Of a stretch of DNA of 36,473 nt, positions 15,657 through 23,087 are shown piece after piece; the first letter of the stretch is position 1; every line of letters starts with the position of its first letter. The stretch covers positions 1-36,473 of the forward strand of contig NZ_KE384070.1 in the NCBI RefSeq assembly GCF_000423665.1, given 5' to 3'. Source of the stretch: Solirubrobacter soli DSM 22325 (GTDB taxonomy: Bacteria > Actinomycetota > Thermoleophilia > Solirubrobacterales > Solirubrobacteraceae). The translations under genes and the position numbers were made by a program. The notes under the pieces were generated by a model. It searched no databases. It was not told the origin of the DNA and worked only from the letters and a program-made list of their open reading frames with translations.

Positions 15657-16250
15657 GTGGCGGAAGCGCACGCGGGCCCGGACGTGCTGGCCGAGGTCGG
15701 CCCCCGGCTGCGGCGGCTGCGCGAACGCCGCGAGCTGACGCTGACCGCGCTGGCGGAGCAGACGGGGATCTCCAAGAGCACGCTCTCACGGCTGGAGAAC
15801 GGCGAGCGCAAGCCCAGCCTGGAGCTGCTGCTCCCGCTGGCGGAGGCGTTTCACCTGCCGCTGGACGAGCTCGTCGGCGCGCCGCGCGTCGGCGACCCGC
15901 GGATCCGCTCGCAGGCCAAGACCCGCAACGGCCGGCTCGTGTACCCGCTGACGGGGCAGTCGAGCTCGATGGCGGTCTGGAAGGTCGTGATCCCGCCGGA
16001 GAAGGAACGGCGGCTTCGTACGCACGCGGGCTACGAATGGCTCTACGTGCTCTCCGGGGAGATGCGGCTGATCCTCGGCGAGCACGACATCGTCATGCAG
16101 GCCGGCGAGGTCGCCGAGTTCGACACCCGGATGCCGCACTGGTTCGGCCCCACCGGCGACCAACCGGTCGAGATCCTCAGCGTCCACGGCACCCACGGCG
16201 AACGCATGCAGGTCCGCGCCGGTCCGCGCCACGAACACCGCCACGACTGA
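15657..16250 (+). CDS. XRE-family transcriptional regulator with C-terminal cupin domain
   Basis: A 197-residue protein. The helix-turn-helix spans about residues 15-70 (LRERRELTLTALAEQTGISK, STLSRLENGERKPSLELLL). A cupin follows from about 110 to 185 (HAGYEWLYVLSGEMRLILGE, QAGEVAEFDTRMPHWFGPTG). Such regulators sense a small ligand in the cupin barrel. GTG at 15657 is chosen as start because an ideal -10 element lies 7 nt before it and the upstream in-frame sequence overlaps the promoter. It probably represses itself and the divergent oxidoreductase through the palindrome in their shared gap. Confidence 0.88.
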   Translation: MAEAHAGPDVLAEVGPRLRRLRERRELTLTALAEQTGISKSTLSRLENGERKPSLELLLPLAEAFHLPLDELVGAPRVGDPRIRSQAKTRNGRLVYPLTGQSSSMAVWKVVIPPEKERRLRTHAGYEWLYVLSGEMRLILGEHDIVMQAGEVAEFDTRMPHWFGPTGDQPVEILSVHGTHGERMQVRAGPRHEHRHD

Positions 16251-16273
16251 CCCCGAGCATCAGCTCGAGAGTC

Positions 16274-16285
16274 GTTCCCGGAAAC
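16274..16285. promoter_or_regulatory. second copy of the XRE-cupin operator-like motif
   Basis: GTTCCCGGAAAC; its reverse complement shares the 11-mer GTTTCCGGGAA with the palindrome at 15625-15639. It lies 24 bp after the XRE-cupin stop, in the 209-bp gap before the acetyltransferase gene. Confidence 0.35.
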
Positions 16286-16459
16286 AGCAACACGAGCGCC
16301 AGTCCGGCCGCGCTACGCAGCTCCGACCCGCGTCCTGCCGCCGCGCCCGTCCCGGCGCTGGTCTGACCCGGTCAGGAGCCGACGCGTGTAACGCCTTGGG
16401 CGCGGCGCGGACTTGGCTCGAATGGCATCACCGATCACCCATACCCGGCGACGACGCAC

Positions 16460-17389
16460 ATGACTGACGCCCCGCCCGTGGTGGCGCTTCGTCCGTCCGA
16501 GCAAGCGATCGCTCAGCGGCTGATGGATGAGCTGGACCGCTTCAACGCGGACGCGACAGGAATCGTGGATGCGCGCGAACTGCTTCTCACCGAGCTCGGA
16601 GAGGGTGATGAGCTGCTCGGCGGCCTCCATGGCTGGAGTTGGGGCGCCACGTGCTGGATCGAGTCGCTGTGGGTGCGTGACGACATGCGGGGGTCCGGGC
16701 TCGGCGGGCGGCTGCTCGATGGCGTCGAGCGGCTCGCGCGTGATCGCGAGTGCCTGCAGCTCGCGTTGGAGACGCACTCCTTCCAAGCACCTGACTTCTA
16801 CCGCCGGCACGGGTTCGAGGTCGTCGGCACGCTGCGCGACTACCCCTTCGGCCACGATCACGTGATCATGCGCAAGCCGCTCGCGGACGTCGCGCGTCCC
16901 GCTCGCGGCTGGATCGACATCCAGATGCATCGCGGCTCTCGGGCGGGCCTGCGGTCTCTGTTCGAGCTCGCGGACGACTCGCCGGCCGAGCTCGACCGCT
17001 ACCTCGACGCGGGACGCGTCCTCGTCGCCCTCGATCGCGGTCGAATCGTCGGACACCTCCAGCTGGTCGGCGATGCGGCGTCACTCGAGGTCAAGAACAT
17101 GGCCGTGCTGGAGTCGCACGAGCGGCGCGGCATCGGGCGCTCGTTGATGCGGGCCGCGATCGATCTCGCGCGCGCGGAAGGACACGCACTGCTGGCTGTT
17201 GCCACCGCTTCGGCCGACATCGGCAACCTGCGCTTCTATCAGCGGCTCGGCTTCCGGATGCGCCGGATCGAACGCGATGCGTTCACGGAAGCGAGCGGAT
17301 ATGCGCCGCAGGACGTGGACGGGATCCCACTGCGCGACCGCGTGTGGTTGGACCTCGACCTGCGCACGGCGGACGGAGCCGGCGCCTGA
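16460..17389 (+). CDS. tandem GNAT-family N-acetyltransferase
   Basis: Two GNAT domains in 309 residues. The first (about 1-150) has the acetyl-CoA loop RDDMRGSGLGGRLLDGVERL and FYRRHGFEVVGTL. The second (about 155-300) has VLESHERRGIGRSLMRAAID and RFYQRLGFRMRRIERDAFTE. Both keep the R/Q-x2-G-x-G/A loop, so both may bind acetyl-CoA. Tandem GNATs modify small amines, aminoglycosides or proteins; the substrate is not readable. The start ATG at 16460 has no clear ribosome-binding site. It is convergent with the flavoprotein gene, with a gap of 40 bp. Confidence 0.87.
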   Translation: MTDAPPVVALRPSEQAIAQRLMDELDRFNADATGIVDARELLLTELGEGDELLGGLHGWSWGATCWIESLWVRDDMRGSGLGGRLLDGVERLARDRECLQLALETHSFQAPDFYRRHGFEVVGTLRDYPFGHDHVIMRKPLADVARPARGWIDIQMHRGSRAGLRSLFELADDSPAELDRYLDAGRVLVALDRGRIVGHLQLVGDAASLEVKNMAVLESHERRGIGRSLMRAAIDLARAEGHALLAVATASADIGNLRFYQRLGFRMRRIERDAFTEASGYAPQDVDGIPLRDRVWLDLDLRTADGAGA

Positions 17390-17429
17390 TGGACGTTGAC
17401 GCGATCCGAGCACGACTGGAGTGCAGGCG

Positions 17430-18347
17430 TCATTCGCGGGAACTCCGGGCAGCGGCCCGGACGCCGCGTTTGGCGAGCAGCCCGTTGAGCAGGAGCAAGA
17501 GCGTCTTGTTCGCGGGCGCGCGGTAGCCCGTCTCGGTGTGTGGCGCGTAGAGCGTCGTGTCCAACCAGCCCGTGTACTGGCGGGTCTCGAGACCGATCAG
17601 CCGCGGTTGGTAGCGGTGCCCGAGCAGGCCGGCCCGGCGGGCGCCGGGCGGCAGTGCGCGGCCGGTGAGCTCGAGTCGGCCGTCGTGCATGGCGCCGATG
17701 GTCACCGGGACCACGACCGGTCGGCCGTCGGCGCCGGCGAACCCGGCCAGATGGTGCGCGGTCTTGATCAGCCGGCGGCGGGCGCGTGTGGCGTCGATGC
17801 GTGGGCCGGTGCCGTTCTTGGGCGGGCTTTGCGAGGCCGGTTCGGCCTCAGGCCACGGCTCGCCGATCACTCGGCGTTCCCCGGCGCAGCGCAGGTCGGG
17901 CCAGGTCGCGATGCGTTCGACGGTGATCTCGACCGGCACGCGTGCGCGGTAGTACTCGCGCAGCCAGCGGTTCCAGAACGGCCCCTCGGCCGGCGGTCCG
18001 AGTTGCAAGGTGGACAGCTCGCGGACCCGTTGGCGCTGTTGAGCGGTCGGTTGCTCGATGACACGCGCGGTGCCTTGGACGAGGACGTAGAGGTCGCTGT
18101 GGCACGTGCCGTGTTCGCGGGCGTGGAAGGCCATCGCGACGCGCGGGTCCCGCGCGATCCGCTCGAGCTTCTTGCTGAACCCGAGTGACGTCGTGAAGCC
18201 GATCGTGCCCGCGTCGCGGTCGCGCATCCCGATCGGCGCGACCGCCTGCACGACGACGCCGCCGGCGGGCGTCCGGTAGCCGAGTGCCGCGGTCAGATCG
18301 CCGGCGAGCACGCCATCGACCTCGTCGTCCCAGACGACCGGACTCAC
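17430..18347 (-). CDS. pyridoxamine-5'-phosphate-oxidase-fold flavoprotein
   Basis: A 305-residue protein with an N-terminal split-barrel, flavin-binding domain (TIGFTTSLGFSKKLERIARD then PRVAMAFHAREHGTCHSDLY and VLVQGTARV). It continues into a longer C-terminal part with VTIGAMHDGRLELTGRALPP, a possible second half-barrel. The family includes FMN- or F420-dependent reductases. A GTG start is chosen because it overlaps the stop of the upstream membrane-protein gene (GTGA), which implies translational coupling. A longer frame upstream is an arginine-rich shadow of that membrane gene. The substrate is unknown. Confidence 0.78.
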   Translation of the reverse strand: MSPVVWDDEVDGVLAGDLTAALGYRTPAGGVVVQAVAPIGMRDRDAGTIGFTTSLGFSKKLERIARDPRVAMAFHAREHGTCHSDLYVLVQGTARVIEQPTAQQRQRVRELSTLQLGPPAEGPFWNRWLREYYRARVPVEITVERIATWPDLRCAGERRVIGEPWPEAEPASQSPPKNGTGPRIDATRARRRLIKTAHHLAGFAGADGRPVVVPVTIGAMHDGRLELTGRALPPGARRAGLLGHRYQPRLIGLETRQYTGWLDTTLYAPHTETGYRAPANKTLLLLLNGLLAKRGVRAAARSSRE

Positions 18348-19276
18348 CGTGTCACCGCCGTTGTGCGGGCACGCTCGCGCAGCAGCATCGCGCCCTCGAG
18401 CGCGGCCAGCAGGACGAAGAGCGCGGCGATGCCGGCCACGAACACGTATGCCAGCGCGTTGGACGTGTCCACGTCCTCCCACGCGCGCGCCGTCGCGAGC
18501 AGGATCAGCGCGAGGCCGATCAGCTGGCTCTCGAGCGTGATGCGGATCGCGCTCCAGCGCCCGTCGAGGCCCATCATCAACGCCGTGACACCCGGGAGCG
18601 CGAACCAGCCGCCGAGGGTCTGGGCCGTCAGCGGCGTCAGCAGCCACGGCCAGTGCTCGATCATCGTGCTCGGCGAGAGCAGCAGCACGAGCGCGACCAG
18701 CGACTGCGCTCCGCCCACGATCAGCAACAGCGGCCGCACCGCGCGCGGCAGCGGTGGCTCGCCGGGCTCCGGCACGCGCGGGTCCGTCGCACGGTTGCGC
18801 ACCCACGCCAGCGGGACCAGCACGGGCGTGACCACATAGAGCCCTACCCAGATCCAGAAGGCGACGTGGGCGGTGGCGAAGCGATCGAGGTGGTTGAACG
18901 TCCCGATCGCCATGAAAAGCGTGAAGGCGGTGACGGGGAGAAAGCCGACGTGGACGCGATGCCAGCGCGTTTCGCGGGCCACGCGCACGAAGAAGTACGC
19001 GCCCGCGACGTAGCCGGCGCCCATGATCAGCGGCGTGATCGTGGGCTGGACGTCCCAGGCGAACCAATGGCGCGTGTCGTCGGGGAAGAAGTACAGAAGG
19101 GTGAACGCGACGAGCAGGAACGGCACGATCACGGCGCCCAAGACCCGCGTGCCGGCCAACACGCGATCATCGCGCCCAGGCGCACCGCCCTCGGTCGCCG
19201 AACGCGACCCGAACCGGCTTCCTCGAGCGGTGTCGCCGCGGTGTACGGCGGCTGTGGTGGTGGTGTGATCGGCCAT
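18344..19276 (-). CDS. multi-pass membrane protein of unknown function
   Basis: 310 residues with a hydrophilic N-terminal stretch of about 45 residues and about eight hydrophobic helices (VLGAVIVPFLLVAFTLLYFF, LIGLALILLATARAW, AYVFVAGIAALFVLLAAL). CAGGAG precedes the ATG at 19276. No transporter or enzyme signature is recognised. It is coupled by a GTGA overlap to the PNPOx-like flavoprotein, so the pair may form a membrane-linked redox unit. Confidence 0.75.
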   Translation of the reverse strand: MADHTTTTAAVHRGDTARGSRFGSRSATEGGAPGRDDRVLAGTRVLGAVIVPFLLVAFTLLYFFPDDTRHWFAWDVQPTITPLIMGAGYVAGAYFFVRVARETRWHRVHVGFLPVTAFTLFMAIGTFNHLDRFATAHVAFWIWVGLYVVTPVLVPLAWVRNRATDPRVPEPGEPPLPRAVRPLLLIVGGAQSLVALVLLLSPSTMIEHWPWLLTPLTAQTLGGWFALPGVTALMMGLDGRWSAIRITLESQLIGLALILLATARAWEDVDTSNALAYVFVAGIAALFVLLAALEGAMLLRERARTTAVTR

Positions 19277-19335
19277 GTCGCTCCTGGCGGGTGGCGGTGG
19301 GGGGGTGTGCCCGAGAGTCCGTCACGGACGGCGCG

Positions 19336-19349
19336 CGTTACACGTAACG
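19336..19349. promoter_or_regulatory. inverted repeat between divergent genes
   Basis: CGTTAC-AC-GTAACG, with perfect six-base arms, lies in the 100-bp gap between the membrane-protein gene (minus) and the DM13-protein gene (plus). It is a possible operator for either or both. Confidence 0.45.
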
Positions 19350-19376
19350 GTCCAGGGCCGCGGCAGACGACAACGC

Positions 19377-20141
19377 ATGGGTACCAGCACCGCTCCCCGA
19401 CGGACACCCCTTCAGCTCCTGGTCGTCCCGCTCGTCGCGGCGGGAGTCGTCCTCGGCGTCTGGGTCGCCGGAGGTGTCATCACCGATGACTTCCGCGTCT
19501 CGATCGCGTTGACGACGGTCTGGATGGCCGTCGCCGCCGGCGCGTGCCTGTTGATCGCCATTCGCAGCCGGCCGCTGCGTGTCCCGGTGCTCGTGACCTA
19601 TGTCCTGACGGCCGGGAGTCTTGGCGTCTTCCTGGCCTCGACGACCCTTCGCGATCGTGTGGTCGACGAGCGGGTCTTCACCGTCTCCCCGCCCGTGACC
19701 GCGGCCGGCGCGTCGCCCGCGCGCCCGCCGCGACCCGAGAATCGCCGGCTCGCTCGCGGTCGCTTCACGTCCGGCGAACACGCAACGCGTGGGACCGCGA
19801 CGATCGTCCGGCTCGCCGACCGCCGCACGTTCGTGACGCTCACCTCGTTCTCGACGTCACCGGGCCCGGATCTGCGCGTACGCCTCGCCTCGGCGCGGAC
19901 GCTCGACGGCGGCGCGGCGGATGCCGTCGACCTCGGTGCGCTCAAGGGCAACCGCGGCAATCAGCAGTACCGGATCCCGTCCGGCGTGAGCCTCCGCGGC
20001 CGTGCGGTCGTGATCTGGTGCCGCGCGTTCAGTGCCCGCTTCGGCTCGGCGACACTGATCACGCCGCTGTCGCGGGCTGAGCGAAGGACGTCCGGACGTC
20101 GCGGTGAGCTCGAGCGCGCCGGACAGGAAGCGATCGCCTAG
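19377..20141 (+). CDS. membrane-anchored DM13-domain protein
   Basis: 254 residues. Three hydrophobic segments occupy about residues 15-85 (LLVVPLVAAGVVLGVWVAGG, LTTVWMAVAAGACLLIAI, VLVTYVLTAGSLGVFLA). An outward-facing DM13 domain follows from about 125 to 235 (ARGRFTSGEHATRGTATIVR, VDLGALKGNRGNQQYRIPSG, AVVIWCRAFSARFGSATL). DM13 domains carry one conserved cysteine and are thought to act in extracytoplasmic electron transfer. The start at 19377 is preferred because upstream in-frame residues are glycine- and arginine-rich shadow sequence. Its neighbours are the flavoprotein and membrane pair on the opposite strand. Confidence 0.78.
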   Translation: MGTSTAPRRTPLQLLVVPLVAAGVVLGVWVAGGVITDDFRVSIALTTVWMAVAAGACLLIAIRSRPLRVPVLVTYVLTAGSLGVFLASTTLRDRVVDERVFTVSPPVTAAGASPARPPRPENRRLARGRFTSGEHATRGTATIVRLADRRTFVTLTSFSTSPGPDLRVRLASARTLDGGAADAVDLGALKGNRGNQQYRIPSGVSLRGRAVVIWCRAFSARFGSATLITPLSRAERRTSGRRGELERAGQEAIA

Positions 20142-20207
20142 ATGTTCTCGGCGGCGAGCCGGTGTTCCTCCGGCGATGAGCGGGTCGTGCTCGACACCGC
20201 GTTCGTG

Positions 20208-20657
20208 TCACCCCTCCAGCTTCGCGGCGAGGCGGTCGAAGGACGAGTTCCAGCCCGCCTCGGCGTGACCGAAGCCCTCGGGGTAGAGCCCGTCGATGAG
20301 TTCCATGCGGGTGCGGCCGCCGATGTCGTGCAGCTCGACGCGGGTGATCACGGCCTCGGGCATGCCGAGCTCGGGCATCGGGTCCGAGCGCAGCACGAGC
20401 AGCGTGGGCGGGTCGAGTTCGAGGATCTCGTAGCCGGTGGGCATCTCCTCGCCGGTGTCGCGGCGGACCATCGTCAGCTCGTAGCGCCCGCCGACGCGCA
20501 GGTCGACGTGGATCCGGTCCTCGGGGGTGTCGAACTGCGCGGGCCCGTACCACGCGGCGATCTCCGATGGGACGGTCCAGGCGCGGAAGACGTCTTCGGG
20601 TGGGGCGTCGAACTCGCGCGTGATGCGGATCTCGAGCGTCTGGGGCGGGGCGATCAT
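20208..20657 (-). CDS. SRPBCC (AHSA1-like) domain protein
   Basis: 149 residues with the AHSA1/START-like pattern: EIRITREFDAPPEDVFRAWT at the N-terminus, WYGP, RVGGRYELTMV, and W in GWNSSFDRLAAKLEG at the C-terminus. Such proteins form a hydrophobic ligand cavity. AAGGAGAG precedes the ATG, which overlaps the stop of the ArsR gene (ATGA). ArsR-SRPBCC pairs are common; the ligand is usually unknown. Confidence 0.9.
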   Translation of the reverse strand: MIAPPQTLEIRITREFDAPPEDVFRAWTVPSEIAAWYGPAQFDTPEDRIHVDLRVGGRYELTMVRRDTGEEMPTGYEILELDPPTLLVLRSDPMPELGMPEAVITRVELHDIGGRTRMELIDGLYPEGFGHAEAGWNSSFDRLAAKLEG

Positions 20658-20983
20658 GTGGGCTCTCCTTTGCGTTGCAGGTGCGCGTCGAGCCGATCGA
20701 GCCGCCCCTCCCAGGTGCGTCTGCGCGCCTGCATCCAGGCCATCGCGTCGTCGAGCGGTTCGGGTTGCATGCGGCTCGGCCGCCACTGCGCGTCGCGGCT
20801 CCGGACGATCAGGCCGGCGCGTTCGAGCACCTTCAGGTGGCGCGAGATCGCGGGCAGGCTCATCGTGAACGGCTCGGCGAGCTCGTTGACGGTGGCCTCG
20901 CCCTCGGCGAGGCGGGCGAGGATCGAGCGCCGCGTGGGGTCGGCGAGCGCGGCGAAGGTCTGGCTGAGCTGGTCGGTCGGCAT
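20654..20983 (-). CDS. ArsR-family transcriptional regulator
   Basis: 109 residues with a complete winged helix (TFAALADPTRRSILARLAEG, ATVNELAEPFTMSLPAISRH, LKVLERAGLIVRSRDAQWRP). It lacks the metal-binding cysteines of ArsR/SmtB sensors, as is usual for the SRPBCC-linked subgroup, so it senses something other than a thiol-bound metal. It is coupled by ATGA overlap to the SRPBCC gene and probably autoregulated through the palindrome at 20993-21006. Confidence 0.92.
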   Translation of the reverse strand: MPTDQLSQTFAALADPTRRSILARLAEGEATVNELAEPFTMSLPAISRHLKVLERAGLIVRSRDAQWRPSRMQPEPLDDAMAWMQARRRTWEGRLDRLDAHLQRKGEPT

Positions 20984-20992
20984 CTAACGTCT

Positions 20993-21006
20993 CGGTTAAT
21001 TAACCG
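20993..21006. promoter_or_regulatory. perfect 14-bp palindrome upstream of arsR-type gene
   Basis: CGGTTAATTAACCG lies 10-23 bp before the ArsR start. On the minus strand an AT-rich TATTTAAT just upstream could be the -10 element, so binding here would block transcription. The AT-rich core is unusual in this GC-rich DNA. Confidence 0.65.
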
Positions 21007-21104
21007 GTCCATTAAATACACGACGCGACGACGTTGGGCAAGCGGCGATGAGTTTCGGCGCGTTCGCGGATTGAACGTCACGACCACCACCCGAAAGGAC
21101 GAAG

Positions 21105-21512
21105 ATGGCCGACGTGACCTTCAAGCGCATCGACGAGATGGAGACGCTCTACCACGGCGTCGCGCGGCGCGCCCGCGCCGAGCTCGGCGTCACGGCCTGG
21201 GGCATGCAGGTCTACGAGTTCCCGCCGAACTGGGACGGTCACCCCGAGCACGCGCACGACGACGGCACCGAGGAGGCCGGGCAGGAGGAGGTCTACATCC
21301 CGCTCGCGGGCTCGGCGACGCTGATCGCCGGCGAGGAGACCTATGACCTGCGGCCCGGCGCGATGGCGCGGGTCGGTCCCGCCCAGCGCCGCCGGCTCCT
21401 GCCCGGCCCGGACGGCTTTCAGTACCTGGCGATCGGCGGGCTGGTCGGCGCGCACACGCCGTCGCCCTGGACGGAACTTGGCGGACCGTGGCCGACACCG
21501 CCGTCGGCCTGA
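21105..21512 (+). CDS. cupin-domain protein
   Basis: 135 residues with cupin motif 1 in HPEHAHDDGTEEAGQEEVYI (H, H and E as possible metal ligands) and motif 2 near LRPGAMARVGPAQRRRLLPG. AAAGGACGAAG precedes the ATG. Its 3' end overlaps the sigma-factor gene by 25 bp. The cupin may bind a small molecule or a metal; no enzyme reaction can be named. Confidence 0.82.
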   Translation: MADVTFKRIDEMETLYHGVARRARAELGVTAWGMQVYEFPPNWDGHPEHAHDDGTEEAGQEEVYIPLAGSATLIAGEETYDLRPGAMARVGPAQRRRLLPGPDGFQYLAIGGLVGAHTPSPWTELGGPWPTPPSA

Positions 21513-22465
21513 CGCGGCTGCTCGCCGCCGCCCGCGACGGCGACGAGCACGCCTTCGTCCAGCTGACCAGCCCGCACCGCCGCGCGCTGCATGTGCACAC
21601 CTACCGGATGCTCGGCAACCTCCACGACGCCGACGACGCCCTCCAGGAGACGCTGCTGCGCGCCTGGCGCGGCCTGCCGAGCTACCAACCGCGAGCGCCG
21701 CTGAATGCGTGGTTGCACCGCATCGCCACCAACGTGGCCCTGCGCATGCTCGAGCAGCGCCGACCGACCGACCCGCTCGACGCCCACCTCCAGCCCTACC
21801 CCGACCGCTTGCTGGACGAGTTGCCGACGCCCGAGGAGCGGGCGATCGCGCGTGAACGGCTCGGCCTGGCCTTCGTCGCCGCGATGCAGGTACTGCCAGC
21901 GCGCCAGCGCGCCGTGCTCGCCCTGCGCGACGGCCTCGGCTGGTCCGCGCGCGAGACCGGCGGGGCGCTCGAGCTGTCCACCGCCGCGGTCAACAGCGCC
22001 CTCCAACGCGCCCGCGAGCGACTCGCCCGCGAAGGCGAGGCCCTGGCGCGGATCCACGACTCCAGCGTCGAGGCGGGCGTCGTCGAGGCCTTCCTCGACG
22101 CCTGGGCCGCAGTCGACGTCCCGCGCATCATCGCGCTGCTCACCGACGACGCACTGCTGACGATGCCCCCGATGGGCGCGCGCTTCGAGGGCGCCACCGC
22201 GATCGGCGAGTTCTTCGCCACCCAGCCGATGGACGGCCGGCTCGACCGCATCACCCACACCGTCACGCGGGCGAACGGGCAACCCACCCTGGCCAGCTAC
22301 GCCGACCACGAGGCCTACGGCGTCATGGTCTTTGCCCTGCGCGGCCACCGCATCGCCGGCATCACCGGCTTCCCGCACGACCTCGAGGTGTTCACGCAGC
22401 TCGGGCTGCCGACGCGGTCCGTGGAGGGCGTGGCTCAGCCGGCGCGTGATCTTACGATTGACTGA
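21488..22465 (+). CDS. ECF sigma factor with C-terminal SnoaL-like domain
   Basis: 325 residues. Sigma region 2 lies near 10-80 (RMLGNLHDADDALQETLLRA, WLHRIATNVALRMLEQRR) and region 4 near 120-175 (LPARQRAVLALRDGLGWSAR, LSTAAVNSALQRARERL). An NTF2/SnoaL-like extension follows from about 190 to 310 (VEAFLDAWAAVDVPRIIALL, MPPMGARFEGATAIGEFFAT). This layout is that of large ECF sigmas (SigG/SigJ type) whose tail replaces an anti-sigma factor. A GTG start inside the cupin gene is used. The last codons and stop are part of the 19-bp repeat copy at 22450-22468. Confidence 0.87.
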   Translation: MADTAVGLTRLLAAARDGDEHAFVQLTSPHRRALHVHTYRMLGNLHDADDALQETLLRAWRGLPSYQPRAPLNAWLHRIATNVALRMLEQRRPTDPLDAHLQPYPDRLLDELPTPEERAIARERLGLAFVAAMQVLPARQRAVLALRDGLGWSARETGGALELSTAAVNSALQRARERLAREGEALARIHDSSVEAGVVEAFLDAWAAVDVPRIIALLTDDALLTMPPMGARFEGATAIGEFFATQPMDGRLDRITHTVTRANGQPTLASYADHEAYGVMVFALRGHRIAGITGFPHDLEVFTQLGLPTRSVEGVAQPARDLTID

Positions 22466-22511
22466 ACGACACCGTGGCGACGGCCCGTCGCCAGGGGTGC
22501 ACCAGTAGCGT
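22450..22511 (+). promoter_or_regulatory. candidate activator-type promoter (19-bp repeat copy B plus CCAGTAG)
   Basis: TCTTACGATTGACTGAACG at 22450-22468, then 33 nt, then CCAGTAG at 22502-22508 with TAGCGT (22506-22511) as a good TANNNT -10. The layout equals that at 8368-8426. The repeat overlaps the stop codon of the sigma-factor gene. Confidence 0.5.
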
Positions 22512-22522
22512 CGCGGCGGTCG

Positions 22523-22584
22523 ATGAGACTCACCATCGCCTCATGAGCCGCGCCCTCACGAACCCGCCTGGAATCGGCTCGTGA
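22523..22584 (+). CDS. two short overlapping leader ORFs
   Basis: ATG at 22523 opens a 7-codon ORF whose TGA overlaps an ATG at 22543. That opens a 13-codon ORF (MSRALTNPPGIGS) whose TGA overlaps the GTG at 22581 of the thioredoxin-like gene. The first ATG lies 11 nt after a -10-like TAGCGT. The chain could couple translation stepwise. Chance is possible for ORFs this short. Confidence 0.35.
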
Positions 22585-23087
22585 AGCGACTCGTCGCGCC
22601 CCTGGCTCTCGTCGCCATCGCCGTCGCCGTCCTCGTGACGACCGCCGGCGGTGGCGGCGCGACCGGCGACTCGGCTGCGCCGGTTCCGCGGCTGAACGTC
22701 CCGCGCCTGGACGGAGGCGGCGACTTCGAGCTCGCGCGGCTGGCGTCCTCGGAGTCGCCGACGCTGCTCTGGTTCTGGGCGCCGTGGTGTGAGATCTGCA
22801 ACCAGGAGGCGGCGAACATCGAGCGGTTGGCGGTCGCGGGCCGCAACGACCTGACCGTGGTGGCGATCGGCGGGAGGGATGACGCGGCCAACGGCCCGGC
22901 GTTCGTTGCCCGCCACGGTCTGCGCACACCGACCGTTCTCTTCGACGAGTCGATGGCCACGTGGGAGGCGTACCGGATTCCGGGTCAGCCCGGCGCGGTG
23001 CTGCTGGATCGCGACGGCCGGGAACGCGCCCGCTGGAGCGGCCCGTTCGACACGAGCGCGGCGCTCGACGCGGCGCGGGCGCTCTGA
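22581..23087 (+). CDS. exported thioredoxin-like (TlpA-type) protein
   Basis: 168 residues. The N-terminal signal or anchor is about residues 1-22 (MKRLVAPLALVAIAVAVLVT). A thioredoxin fold follows with LLWFWAPWCEICNQEAANIE (C70, C73), the cis-proline segment YRIPGQPGAVLLDRDGRERA and a C-terminal helix. It is expected to act outside the membrane in disulfide exchange. GTG at 22581 is the start. Its stop overlaps the next gene's presumed CTG start (CTGA), and its own start overlaps the stop of a short leader ORF. Confidence 0.85.
   Translation: MKRLVAPLALVAIAVAVLVTTAGGGGATGDSAAPVPRLNVPRLDGGGDFELARLASSESPTLLWFWAPWCEICNQEAANIERLAVAGRNDLTVVAIGGRDDAANGPAFVARHGLRTPTVLFDESMATWEAYRIPGQPGAVLLDRDGRERARWSGPFDTSAALDAARAL

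Noticed and set aside
22961..23083. Start of the propeller protein at GTG 22961
   Set aside because: The added residues are an out-of-frame reading of the thioredoxin-like gene and would place the lipoprotein signal internally.
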